This document shows positions 53,530 through 62,179 of a DNA stretch of 64,000 nucleotides, in pieces. A program made the position numbers and the translations under genes. The notes under the pieces were generated by a model. It was not told the origin of the DNA, did not search any database, and saw only the letters and a program-made list of their open reading frames with translations. The DNA is from Methylobacter tundripaludum (lineage in GTDB: Bacteria > Pseudomonadota > Gammaproteobacteria > Methylococcales > Methylomonadaceae): contig NZ_PTIY01000004.1 of the NCBI RefSeq assembly GCF_002934365.1, positions 1 to 64,000 of the forward strand. The letters run 5' to 3'. The number at the start of each line of letters is the position of its first letter. Position 1 is the first letter of the stretch.

Positions 53530-54846
53530 ATGGGGGTTTGGCAAAGAGAACTTATTACCGGATTGCTGCTGTTTCTAGCCTTGTTGGTCGTGGGCGGCAT
53601 GACCGGTCTTTTTATGCCCTTGGCGCTGTTATTGACGGTGGTCATATTAATGCGCCAGCTGTTCCAGATTAACCGTTTCGAGAAATGGATACGGGCAGGC
53701 GGCAGGGCGAAATATCCCAAGACTTACGGCGTTTGGGAAGAAATTTATTACCATGTTTACCGGATCAAAAAAAACGAAAGAAAACGCAAAAAGAAACTGA
53801 GCAAAATGGTCGATCAGTTTCGCCAGTCGACAGAAGCATTGCCGGATGCCGCCGTCGTTCTGGGCGCCAATGACGAGATTGAGTGGGCGAATAAAGCGGC
53901 CAGGGAAGTTTTCGGTTTACAGCAGTCGGATAAAGGTCAACGCATTCCGAATCTTATCCGTTTCCCTGAATTTATCCGTTACCTTAAATCCGGCAATTAT
54001 AACGAGGCCGTCATACTGCCTTCGCCGATAAACAACCGTATCACGTTGGCCGTGCGGATTATCACTTATGGCGCAGGTTTGCGCCTGCTATTGGCCCAGG
54101 ACGTTACGGAGCTGAAAAAAATGGAAAGGATGCGCAAGGATTTTGTCGCTAACGTATCGCATGAACTCAGGACGCCGTTGACCGTGCTGAAAGGTTACCT
54201 GGAAACCTTGCAGGATATGGATGACGGCGAGTCGCCGTTATTGACCACCTCGTTTCAGCAAATGCAGGGACAGACTGAGCGGATGCAGCATCTGGTTGAC
54301 GATTTGCTGTTGCTGACACGCCTGGAAACCCAGCAGAAGAAAACCGAGTGCGTTAATGTTCCGGCTTTATTAAACCAGATTTGCAAGGAAGCGGAGACCA
54401 TGAAGGGCAACGCTTCCGCCCCTCGTCTTCAGCCTGTAGGCGGCTGCCCTTCCGCCCGGATTCAATTAAGCCTGGAAACCGATGCGCACATCGTTGGCGA
54501 AGAGCAGGAGTTGCGCAGCGCCTTTACCAATCTGTTGGGTAATGCGCTTAAATATTCAGCGGAAGATTCCGTGGTTAAAGTGCGCTGGCATCGATCTAAA
54601 GACAGCATCGTGCTGGACGTGGAGGATCAGGGCGAAGGCATTGCTGCGGTCGATATTCCGCGCGTTACCGAACGGTTTTACCGGTCTGAAGTCAAGCGCG
54701 CCAAGAAAGTCGGCGGTACCGGTCTGGGCTTGGCTATCGTCAAACATGTATTGATGCGGCATGACGCCAAGTTAAGCATAGTCAGCGAATTGGGCAAGGG
54801 CAGTTGTTTCAGTTGTCATTTTCCGCTTAAGCGGGTTTGTAACTGA
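53530..54846 (+). CDS. phoR: Phosphate regulon sensor histidine kinase PhoR
   Basis: A 438-residue kinase: two membrane segments (about residues 9-45), a basic linker (KKNERKRKKKL), a PAS domain (about 95-185), HisKA with the phospho-His in FVANVSHELRTPLTVLKGYL, and a HATPase with LLGNALKYS, DQGEGIA and GTGLGLAIVKH. Between HisKA and the ATPase, about 20 residues (GNASAPRLQPVGGCPSA) look foreign; the DNA there (54405-54459) has palindromic GGGCA/TGCCC arms. Paired with phoB. Confidence 0.93.
   Translation: MGVWQRELITGLLLFLALLVVGGMTGLFMPLALLLTVVILMRQLFQINRFEKWIRAGGRAKYPKTYGVWEEIYYHVYRIKKNERKRKKKLSKMVDQFRQSTEALPDAAVVLGANDEIEWANKAAREVFGLQQSDKGQRIPNLIRFPEFIRYLKSGNYNEAVILPSPINNRITLAVRIITYGAGLRLLLAQDVTELKKMERMRKDFVANVSHELRTPLTVLKGYLETLQDMDDGESPLLTTSFQQMQGQTERMQHLVDDLLLLTRLETQQKKTECVNVPALLNQICKEAETMKGNASAPRLQPVGGCPSARIQLSLETDAHIVGEEQELRSAFTNLLGNALKYSAEDSVVKVRWHRSKDSIVLDVEDQGEGIAAVDIPRVTERFYRSEVKRAKKVGGTGLGLAIVKHVLMRHDAKLSIVSELGKGSCFSCHFPLKRVCN
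54405..54459. repeat. Suspected palindromic repeat inserted in phoR
   Basis: GGGCA (54405-54409) and TGCCC (54445-54449), with GCC and GGC nested inside, bracket a segment encoding GNASAPRLQPVGGCPSA in a linker of PhoR. The frame is kept. No second copy is seen in this window, so the assignment rests on its palindromic outline and odd protein sequence. Confidence 0.4.
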
Positions 54847-55103
54847 TGGGGCCGACTCCAAGAATGTTATTTGTTTTTACCATGAAGGACTTGAAGATAA
54901 ATCTAACTATTCGGTCACGGATTGCACATCCTGCAAAACCGCAGTATGGGTTCTACTGAAATTATAGGATTTCAGGAGGTAGCGCGAAGGAACAACGTTT
55001 TTATGAAAATTCTCTTTCCTTCACGGCAATAAAAGCAAGTTATAGACAGTGTACTGAACCAGCACTCTCGCCGTTTTCTACGCGTAACACCAAGAAAATA
55101 AAC
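54847..55103. other. Intergenic region phoR-jetD
   Basis: A 257-base gap between convergent genes. One 6-bp hairpin (TGAAAT 54957-54962, ATTTCA 54969-54974) is followed by CAGGAGGTAGCGCGAAGGAA, which shares CAGGAGGTAG with the CTACCTCC repeat family and may be a decayed copy. No ORF is supported. Confidence 0.4.
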
Positions 55104-56288
55104 CTATACCAGCGCCGATAACGCGGACTCGACCCAACCGAAGCCTATCCTTTCCTGCTCAAGACGCAGATTTTCGCCTATCCGGTTGTCGCGTAAATCA
55201 TCATAAAGCGCCATCTCATCAGGGTTCAGCCTGGGCAAGTCGCGTAGCGTCTGTTTCTCTTCCTCGCCCCATTGCGATTCGAACGCCAGCAAAGTGGCGC
55301 GATCCATCAGGAATGACCGGACATGATCGAACCGGCTGCGAAGCTGATCAAGAATAGCGAAGCCGTGGGTGTCAATATCGCCCCAATAATGAATGCGGCA
55401 GCGCGAAAGCCATTTTGCTTTGCTTAACATTTCAAACCCGTATCCGGCTCCGAAGATGACCAGGCTATTCTTAACCTGCGGAAAGGCCAAGAAGTTGATC
55501 TCATTCTCGGTGATGAACACATGTGTGACATCGGTATCGAGCCGGGCAAAGCTCTCCGCATCAAGGGTAATATCCTGTAAAAGGGGCTCCGCTAACAGGC
55601 TATGCTCTGGATCGAGAACGCGAAAGCGGATACGCATCGGTTTGTCGCGAAACCCGTAACGCTTGGCGAATTGGCTTGCGCCGGATGCCGTTTGGTCAAT
55701 TGCCTCAAGCGGCAAGACGATGTCCAGTAATTCCGAAAGCACGCCGCGATGGGCTTCGATAAACTTGCTGTGTACGCACGGGATGTCTATCTGTCTTAAG
55801 TACACGCCAGGACATGGATGAGCCAGCCGCCAAGCCACGATTTCCAATAGCAGACTCCAGTCGTCGCCAAGCTCCAGTGCGCGCATTGGCCGTTTAGCCA
55901 GCCACGCCAGGGCGAGCGGCTGTTTCTCGCATGTTAAATCAATCAATGCAGTGAAGCGGGCGGCGTCTCGCCGTTTACCGATCAGCGCCAAGGCGTCTTC
56001 CAAGGTATCTATCCATGCCTCGTGAGGTACTGCGTTTGCGCCGAATACCCGATGCTTAAACTCGCGCATCTCCACACGGCAGTGAGACATCATCCGAAGC
56101 TCGCCGATCCAGCTGCGTACCTCGTCAAAGCGGGAGGCCATCTCGGCCGACGTAGGGCATTTAAGCGTCAAACGCTTCGGGAATAGCGGTGCGCCGGTCA
56201 CAAGACTGGCCGGCAATTCGCCTCGATCCCACAGCTTGAGCGCCTGGGCGCGCAAATCGGCCGGCGTGGTCCAGTTGCCGCGCGTCAT
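55104..56288 (-). CDS. jetD: Wadjet nuclease subunit JetD (DUF3322/DUF2220, TOPRIM-like)
   Basis: The DNA-cleaving subunit of type I Wadjet, 394 residues. The N-terminal DUF3322 region (about 1-190) opens TTPADLRAQALKLWDRGEL; the C-terminal DUF2220 domain is TOPRIM-like, with the acidic motif HYWGDIDTHGFAILDQL near residue 305 and an upstream Glu in FITENEINFLAFP. The start ATG shares one base with the jetC stop (TGATG), so it is the last gene of jetABCD. In studied systems JetD nicks or cuts extruded closed-circular plasmids. Confidence 0.93.
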   Translation of the reverse strand: MTRGNWTTPADLRAQALKLWDRGELPASLVTGAPLFPKRLTLKCPTSAEMASRFDEVRSWIGELRMMSHCRVEMREFKHRVFGANAVPHEAWIDTLEDALALIGKRRDAARFTALIDLTCEKQPLALAWLAKRPMRALELGDDWSLLLEIVAWRLAHPCPGVYLRQIDIPCVHSKFIEAHRGVLSELLDIVLPLEAIDQTASGASQFAKRYGFRDKPMRIRFRVLDPEHSLLAEPLLQDITLDAESFARLDTDVTHVFITENEINFLAFPQVKNSLVIFGAGYGFEMLSKAKWLSRCRIHYWGDIDTHGFAILDQLRSRFDHVRSFLMDRATLLAFESQWGEEEKQTLRDLPRLNPDEMALYDDLRDNRIGENLRLEQERIGFGWVESALSALV

Positions 56289-59200
56289 CAGGACATCCTC
56301 GCTTTCTCGGCGCGGTACTCCTCAATCGACAGATTGCGCAACTTGGATGCGCGGCCTTCCTCGTTGTGGACAAATCCCACGCTGGAGACGAAAGGTTCGA
56401 TGATGTGGATTTTCTGCAAGGGAGTGACGATCAAAAGTTGCAGGTTGAGTTGTTTAAACAGTTGCAGGCCGTATTGCGCGGATTCGTCCGAACCGCGCCC
56501 GAACGCCTCGTCGATCACCACGAAACGGAAAGAGCGGGAACGTATCGCTCCCCATTCAAGGCCGAACTGGTAGGCCAGACTCGCGGCCAGGATAGTGTAG
56601 GCCAGCTTCTCTTTTTGACCGCCCGATTTGCCGCCCGAGTCGGAATAGTGCTCGTGCTCGCTGTCGTCCTCGCGCCAGCGCTCGCTGGCGGCAAATATAA
56701 ACCAACTGCGCACATCGGTGACCTTGGCGGTCCAGCGGCGGTCCGGTTCGGACTGTCCTTCACGTCCGCGAAAGCGTTCGATGATTCGTTTGACTTGCAG
56801 GAACTTGGCCTCGGAATATTGGCTGTCGTCGGAACCGGTCAACGCGCCTTCGGTACAGGTACGCAGATCGGTCTGGAAATCGCGGATGTCGGCATCCGGC
56901 GTCGGCTGGGCTTCCAATACGATATAGCGGCCGGGGTTGTAGTCGATCTGGTTCAGCGACTCGTTGATGCGCGTAATGCGCTCCTTGATGGTTTCTCTTT
57001 CCCGGTTCAGCTGAGAATGAAAGTTCGCCACCTCGCGGATGGTATTCTCGTTCAGCAGCTCCTTGAAGCGCGCTTCGAAGCGCGGCAAGTCGTCGGCTTG
57101 TAGTTTGTCGAGCATGCTGCGGTATTCGAAACCCGCGTCAATGGCGGCATCGACCTCCGCCGTCTCCAGCTTGAACGCCTCTTTGTATGAGGTCATCGCC
57201 TTAACGATCCGCTCTCCCAAATGACTGAGTTTCCTGGTTTCGCTATCGATTTGCTTTTGCAGCCAGTCGCGCATGTCGCGTTCGCGGTTATCGCAGGCTT
57301 CGACGGTGAGTTGATGCTCTCCTAACGCGTCAGCCCTTATGTTTTCAAGCCTTTCGAAATAGGTGGAGTGGCTTGCATAGGCCGGTTCATCGATAACCGC
57401 CTGCGTTTGGGCATACAGGGTTTCCGCATCGGATTTCTTCTGCTCGGCCTTGGAACGGTTGTCCTTGCGATCCTCCAGCCGGGCGTCCGTGCTGTTCAAT
57501 GCGGCAATAATCTCATTCAGCCGTTCGGTCAGTTGCTTGAGCACGTCGGAAGCGGATTCCAGCTTCTGTTTTTCGTCCGTTAATTTAGCCACTTCCACGG
57601 CAAGGGGCTGCCAGTCGAGTTCGCGAAAATCGGCGTATTCGTCGAGTTTCGACAGCGCTTCAAGGCGTTCCTTGAGCGCGTCCCTGTCCGCCTGAATTTT
57701 GCCGATGCGGCTGCCCAGTTCAGCCAGACTTGCCTCCAACTGCCTTGCTTTGGCTTCGAGCGCGGCAATCTTTTCCGCGTTGGTCCAGCCCAGCACGTAA
57801 CGGCTGCGGTCATCCAGCCGGTGGCGGTCGTCTTTTTCGTGGCGTTCGCCGGGCGCTTTGATTTGGCCCGCTCGCGTGATGGCGCGCGTCTCACGGCGGA
57901 ATTGCTCGTGCGTCGCGCAGCAGGCCACGTCGAAACGGTGCGCCAGCTCGCGTTCCAGCCAATCGTAAAAAGGCGAGTCGGGTTTGATGGCCAGTTTGCG
58001 CGCCAGGGAATCCCGGTGAAGGTTGGGCAATTCGCCGCGAGCGCCTTGGCGTATCCGAAAATAAACCAGGCGTCCCTTAAGGTGTGTCCTATCGACCCAT
58101 TCGGCGACTTCCGCGTAATGCTGGTCAGGCACCAGCAGCGATAGGCCGAAGTTTCGCAACAGCCGTTCGGCCGCTCCTTCCCAATCGCGCTCGTCGTCAT
58201 GCACTTGCAGCAGTTCGCCGGCAAACGGCATCTCTTCTTCGGACAAATTAAGGGCCGAGCATAACGCGCCACGCATTTTTACCTGTTCATCAGGAATGTT
58301 GCTGCGCCGGGTTTTCAGGCTGTTGATTTCGGCGGTCAGGCCTTCGTGTTCCTGCATGCCTTGGCGCAAACTCACGCTATGCTCGGTCAGATTGTTTTGC
58401 AGATGGTCATCTTGTTCTCTGGCCGCTTCGGCCAACGCCAGAAAACGCTGTTGCTGGGCAAGAAAACCGGACTCATCTCCAGGCTCGCTTTCGCCGACAG
58501 TGCGCACCAATTCGGCGTAACGTTGCGCTTTACGTTCGCGGGCCTGGCGTTCCTGATCCTTGTTGCGAATCTCGACAGTCAAGCGCTCCAGACGGTCGCC
58601 GCCGTTATCGGCAATGCTGCGTTTAAGTTCGTCCGCCTCGATTCGTTGCGCGTCACGGAACTGTTCGAGCCGTTTGACTTGGGCGTCCTGTTTTCTCCAT
58701 TCATCGGCAAGACCGGCGATACGTTTGTCCAGAAAGCCCAATTTCAGCTTCGCGAAGTAGGATCTCAGCGCCTCGCGGCAGGCGCGGAGTTCTTCGACTT
58801 GCGCCGTGAGGGACGCATGGTGTCCGCAGTCGGCAACCAGCGGCGTAAGCAATTCTACTTGCCGTTTGGCTTTTAACACTGCCTCATGGGCCCGGTTCAG
58901 GTCGTCGAAGTGGCCGATCAAGGCTGCGATGCGCGGCGCAACATCAAAAGGTTCGAGCATATGGCTGCGCACGAAGTCAGTCAGGTTGCCGACCGATTTC
59001 ATCGATACCGTTTGATGGAACAGTTCCAGCGCCTGTTCGTTATCGATGCCGAAACGGCGGCGGAACCAGGCGCCATAAGGCGGGAAGCTGTCGAACAGCT
59101 CGGCGTTTAAGCCTCGCAGCTTCTTGCGCAGTCCGCCGATGTCGGCGCCGAACTGGGTAAAATCCGTTTTAATCGACAATGCGCGTTCCGCACCGACAAA

Positions 59201-59656
59201 AAAGCGCGCCGGTTGGCCTTGCGCATCTTTCATCCAGAAAACCTGAGCCAGCGTTACCGTTTGGTCGTAGCCCGCGTTATGAAAAACGCCCAGTATCACC
59301 GAATAGGTATTGTGGTCGCGTAGCGCCACGGGTTTGGCGGTTCCGCTTACCTCGTTGCGCTCGGACTTGTAATGACCCAGCACATAGGAGCGTAGCGACC
59401 GCTCCTTGCTGTCGGCCCCGGCGGCCTTGTTGTAGGCGATCCGGTGCGCCGGCACCAGCAGCGTTGTGACGGCGTCGACCAGCGTCGATTTGCCCGAGCC
59501 AATATCGCCGGTCAGCAGGGCGTTCTTCCCGTCGGGATTGAGCGCCCACACCCGGCCGTCGAAGGTACCCCAGTTGAAGACTTCCAGGCGGTGCAGGCGG
59601 AAGCCCGATAGCGCATCGTCGCTCATGAAATCCAGGCTCAATTGCTGATCATTCAT
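56288..59656 (-). CDS. jetC: Wadjet SMC-like ATPase JetC
   Basis: The MukB-like motor of type I Wadjet, about 1122 residues from ATG 59656 ([14 protein letters not shown]). Walker A is G50-DIGSGKST, the ABC signature [17 protein letters not shown] lies near residue 1005, and Walker B is [15 protein letters not shown] near 1047. Between them lie long coiled coils with a hinge-like middle (about 480-640). The frame is open up to 59842, but that would bury the gene in jetB. The ATG follows a hairpin that holds the SD in its loop, and a 24-codon micro-ORF ends on it. Confidence 0.94.
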   Translation of the reverse strand: MNDQQLSLDFMSDDALSGFRLHRLEVFNWGTFDGRVWALNPDGKNALLTGDIGSGKSTLVDAVTTLLVPAHRIAYNKAAGADSKERSLRSYVLGHYKSERNEVSGTAKPVALRDHNTYSVILGVFHNAGYDQTVTLAQVFWMKDAQGQPARFFVGAERALSIKTDFTQFGADIGGLRKKLRGLNAELFDSFPPYGAWFRRRFGIDNEQALELFHQTVSMKSVGNLTDFVRSHMLEPFDVAPRIAALIGHFDDLNRAHEAVLKAKRQVELLTPLVADCGHHASLTAQVEELRACREALRSYFAKLKLGFLDKRIAGLADEWRKQDAQVKRLEQFRDAQRIEADELKRSIADNGGDRLERLTVEIRNKDQERQARERKAQRYAELVRTVGESEPGDESGFLAQQQRFLALAEAAREQDDHLQNNLTEHSVSLRQGMQEHEGLTAEINSLKTRRSNIPDEQVKMRGALCSALNLSEEEMPFAGELLQVHDDERDWEGAAERLLRNFGLSLLVPDQHYAEVAEWVDRTHLKGRLVYFRIRQGARGELPNLHRDSLARKLAIKPDSPFYDWLERELAHRFDVACCATHEQFRRETRAITRAGQIKAPGERHEKDDRHRLDDRSRYVLGWTNAEKIAALEAKARQLEASLAELGSRIGKIQADRDALKERLEALSKLDEYADFRELDWQPLAVEVAKLTDEKQKLESASDVLKQLTERLNEIIAALNSTDARLEDRKDNRSKAEQKKSDAETLYAQTQAVIDEPAYASHSTYFERLENIRADALGEHQLTVEACDNRERDMRDWLQKQIDSETRKLSHLGERIVKAMTSYKEAFKLETAEVDAAIDAGFEYRSMLDKLQADDLPRFEARFKELLNENTIREVANFHSQLNRERETIKERITRINESLNQIDYNPGRYIVLEAQPTPDADIRDFQTDLRTCTEGALTGSDDSQYSEAKFLQVKRIIERFRGREGQSEPDRRWTAKVTDVRSWFIFAASERWREDDSEHEHYSDSGGKSGGQKEKLAYTILAASLAYQFGLEWGAIRSRSFRFVVIDEAFGRGSDESAQYGLQLFKQLNLQLLIVTPLQKIHIIEPFVSSVGFVHNEEGRASKLRNLSIEEYRAEKARMS

Positions 59657-59727
59657 GCCGCACCTCCTTGTGCGGCACCCTTCGGGCCACTTCGTGGTGC
59701 AAATCGGCTGTCCTGCTGATTTGTCAT
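59653..59727 (-). CDS. 24-codon micro-ORF between jetB and jetC
   Basis: ATG 59727 to TGA 59653 encodes [20 protein letters not shown] plus GGAA. Its ATG overlaps the jetB stop and its TGA overlaps the jetC ATG, so all three are coupled. A perfect SD AAGGAGG (59734-59740) lies six bases upstream. Its start (CAAGGAGGTG, six bases, ATGACAAATCAGCA) resembles the jetC start (CAAGGAGGTG, CGGC, ATGAATGATCAGCA), suggesting duplication around a repeat insertion. Whether the peptide matters is unknown. Confidence 0.5.
   Translation of the reverse strand: MTNQQDSRFAPRSGPKGAAQGGAA
59657..59676 (-). promoter_or_regulatory. Hairpin presenting the jetC Shine-Dalgarno
   Basis: GCCGCAC and GTGCGGC form a perfect 7-bp stem with loop AAGGAG, and the 3' arm ends directly at the jetC ATG. 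The SD is therefore in the loop and the start codon next to the stem. A ribosome finishing the 24-codon ORF would open it. Confidence 0.7.
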
Positions 59728-60383
59728 AACACACCTCCTTGTACATTGCTGTTCGGGTCTTCTTCGGCGGCAGCCGTACTGAGTTGTGCCTGATACCCCG
59801 CCAGCCGCGTATCGAAATCCGCCAGCCACTGCGCGTCGACAAAGGCCTTGAGGATGCGCCTCAACTCGAATGCGGTAGTTTGTCCGGCGGCCGGTTTAAG
59901 TTTGCGCAGGAAGCCCAGTTCGACGATCTTGTTCAGGTGGGTCTCGATCTGGTCGATCAGTTTGGCCTCGTTGCTGCTGTCGGGCAGGAATACCCGAACC
60001 AATTCGACGATCTCATCCCTGGATAGCACCAGCCGTGTGTCGCCGCCGCTTGCGTCGAACTCGGCCAGCTTCTTGCGCAACAATGCCAGCAGCAGGCTTA
60101 CCGGAAACGATAGCGGACGCCGGGCAATCAGGCGCGGAAGCTTTGGCGTTGCGTCATCGCCGGTTTCCTGGCGCGAGCGCAGGAAGGCATAGCCCTCAGC
60201 TTCGTCAAGCACCAGTTCCAGGCCCAGTACCGCCACATAGTCGCGCACCCGGGCTTGCAGGTTGAGCAACGCATTCCAGAGGCCTGCGTCCGCTTCCTGA
60301 TAAATTACGCCTTTGAGCAGAAGTATGACCTGTGACGACAAGTCATGCGTTGCTGCGGAGTTTTCAGGTTCTTGTTCCGTCAT
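59724..60383 (-). CDS. jetB: Wadjet MukE-like subunit JetB (DUF4194)
   Basis: A 219-residue winged-helix kleisin-associated subunit of type I Wadjet. The DUF4194 region (about 15-195) shows [37 protein letters not shown] and [20 protein letters not shown], with a C-terminal [19 protein letters not shown]. It starts two bases after the jetA stop. Its stop overlaps the micro-ORF rather than jetC itself, which is unusual for these tightly packed operons. Confidence 0.92.
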   Translation of the reverse strand: MTEQEPENSAATHDLSSQVILLLKGVIYQEADAGLWNALLNLQARVRDYVAVLGLELVLDEAEGYAFLRSRQETGDDATPKLPRLIARRPLSFPVSLLLALLRKKLAEFDASGGDTRLVLSRDEIVELVRVFLPDSSNEAKLIDQIETHLNKIVELGFLRKLKPAAGQTTAFELRRILKAFVDAQWLADFDTRLAGYQAQLSTAAAEEDPNSNVQGGVL

Positions 60384-60385
60384 TT

Positions 60386-61840
60386 TTACCTCATAAAGAT
60401 CACGCGCGGCAAATGCGCCTGTTTCGTATATTCCAGGCCATCGTTCCCTGTGCGTATCCAGGCGATGATGTCGATTGTCTCTTCATCCACCACCGTCTTG
60501 AAATTATCACCGGCGAGTTGCAGGTACGCCACCAGCTCCGCCAAGCCATGTTGTAGCGGCTGCATCTTGCACAGCTCATGCAGGGTCACTTGCGAGCGGT
60601 CCTGCAATGCGTGGCGGATGTGCCTGCTCAATTGCGCCGTGTCGATTACGATTTGCGAATACAGCGCCGTCGCATCCATGTCGGCATCGCCCGATTCCAG
60701 TTCTATATCGGCGATTAACGGCTTGACGGTCGGAGTGTGCAGCGGCCGTTCCATCGGCAACTCGATGTCGGCGGCGGTATCGGCAATATCCGTTATTATT
60801 CCCGGCGGCTGTGATTCCCGTAGCGCCAGCGCCTTGGCCTCAATGCCGTGCAGGATGTCCATGATACGGCGGTTCTCCAGCCAGGCCTGATCGTCCAGAA
60901 AGCGGCGCAACTGTTGCGAAAGCTGGGCCACCGTGCGCTGCGTGTGTTCGCCGGCTTCCAGCCAGTCGTAATGTACGCGCCGGGTGCGGGCGTCGGGCCC
61001 TAGTTCGGCAATCGGGGGCAGGGCCAATACGCGTTCAAGCAAACTTGAGAGTTCTTCCTGGCGGCTGCTGGACATCAGGAAATCCCAAAAAGCGCGGAAA
61101 CTGCGGCCCTGGTCGGAGTCGGCAATGGCGTCGCGCTCGCCCATGATTTTTTCCAGCAGTGCGCCTTTGGAGCCCTCCCACAACGCGATGCGTTCCCGCA
61201 CGCGCCGATCCAAGCCGCGAAAGTTGTGTTCCACCTCCCGGAAATCGGTCAGCAACTCGCGCGCCAGCTGAATGAACTGTTGAAAGCGGTCTTTCAGCGC
61301 CGTGTCGTCCAGCAACGGAATATCTCCAGCCAGAATACGCCTAATCTCGGCATCGATTTCATCGCGGCGCTTGTGCAAGTCGGCAATACGCGCCTCCGGG
61401 TCGGTCTCGCTGCCTTCGCTCATCTGCTTGAGCAGCTCGAACAGCGTGAGCAGGCGCGACTCGGTACCCACGAAACTGCGCTCGGCCAGCGTCCCGAGCC
61501 AGGCAATGGCCTTCTCGGTGGACGGGGTCAGGTCGAAATGCGGCTCGTCCGATCCCTGAACATAGAATTTACGCAGCCAGCCCTTGTCGGCGCCCGCCCA
61601 ATCGTTGAGGTAGTCCAGCGCCGGTTTCGGGAATGCCTCCGCTCCCAATCGTTCGCGCAGGGCGAACAGTTCGTCTTCCAGTGTTTCAGCTAAATCCGCT
61701 TGCGCCATTACCCGCACGTTGGGCACGATAAATACGCGTTGCAGAAAGCTCGCTACCAGCGGCGCATGCGGCGAATTCAGCAGGCGCCAAGCCGGATGGT
61801 TTTGGCGCAACAGGTCAAGGGTGGCGTAGTCCAGGTTCAA
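60386..61840 (-). CDS. jetA: Wadjet kleisin subunit JetA (DUF3375)
   Basis: The MukF-like kleisin of type I Wadjet and first gene of the operon, 484 residues. It opens NLDYATLDLLRQNHPAWRLL then NSPHAPLVASFLQRVF, the DUF3375 hallmark, and continues with helical and coiled-coil segments (FTPSTEKAIAWLGTL-like DLTPSTEKAIAWLGTL, RRDEIDAEIRRILAG). The start is TTG 61838-61840 with GGAG about nine bases upstream; no better ATG is available. Confidence 0.92.
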   Translation of the reverse strand: MNLDYATLDLLRQNHPAWRLLNSPHAPLVASFLQRVFIVPNVRVMAQADLAETLEDELFALRERLGAEAFPKPALDYLNDWAGADKGWLRKFYVQGSDEPHFDLTPSTEKAIAWLGTLAERSFVGTESRLLTLFELLKQMSEGSETDPEARIADLHKRRDEIDAEIRRILAGDIPLLDDTALKDRFQQFIQLARELLTDFREVEHNFRGLDRRVRERIALWEGSKGALLEKIMGERDAIADSDQGRSFRAFWDFLMSSSRQEELSSLLERVLALPPIAELGPDARTRRVHYDWLEAGEHTQRTVAQLSQQLRRFLDDQAWLENRRIMDILHGIEAKALALRESQPPGIITDIADTAADIELPMERPLHTPTVKPLIADIELESGDADMDATALYSQIVIDTAQLSRHIRHALQDRSQVTLHELCKMQPLQHGLAELVAYLQLAGDNFKTVVDEETIDIIAWIRTGNDGLEYTKQAHLPRVIFMR

Positions 61841-62112
61841 TCGGTGATCTCCAGGCCGGCTTCAGTATAGGCGATGACTAAGAAAATTATTGCAGCCAGA
61901 GTTTAAGCGCAAAGTTTTTTCAAACAAGAAAAATCTTATCCATCATACACTCGGCTTCACCAGCGTTTTGTTTTTGGCTGCTGAATAGTACGAATTTAAT
62001 AGCTGTAACCATAGCGCGTAGGAAGAAAAGCTTTATTAAGTTCGTTGCTGCCGGGCAAAAAAATCAATCGCTCTCGGTTTTGAGCCGTTATCCGCTTTAC
62101 CTCAGCAGCCCG
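61841..62112. other. Intergenic region jetA-clpB
   Basis: Divergent-gene spacer of moderate AT content. It should hold the jet operon promoter, but I cannot pick a convincing -35/-10 pair by eye. No RNA gene or ORF is seen. Confidence 0.4.
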
Positions 62113-62140
62113 CTTGAAAACAATCGGATTATCCCCCATG
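62113..62140 (+). promoter_or_regulatory. Sigma32 heat-shock promoter of clpB
   Basis: CTTGAAA (62113-62119) and CCCCATG (62134-62140) with a 14-base spacer match the sigma32 consensus (CTTGAAA, 13-15 bases, CCCCAT). It lies 40 bases before the clpB ATG, as expected for a heat-shock gene. Confidence 0.88.
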
Positions 62141-62179
62141 CTAGAGGCAACTTAAAAACTCCTTAATGAGGCAAATATT

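Noticed and set aside
56366-57103. 245-codon plus-strand frame opposite jetC
   Set aside because: Mirror-frame ORF of a GC-rich gene, without recognisable domains or start signals.
59657-59842. N-terminal extension of JetC to 59842
   Set aside because: It would overlap jetB coding sequence by over 100 bases and the family N-terminus begins at [10 protein letters not shown]; the extra frame is repeat-derived.
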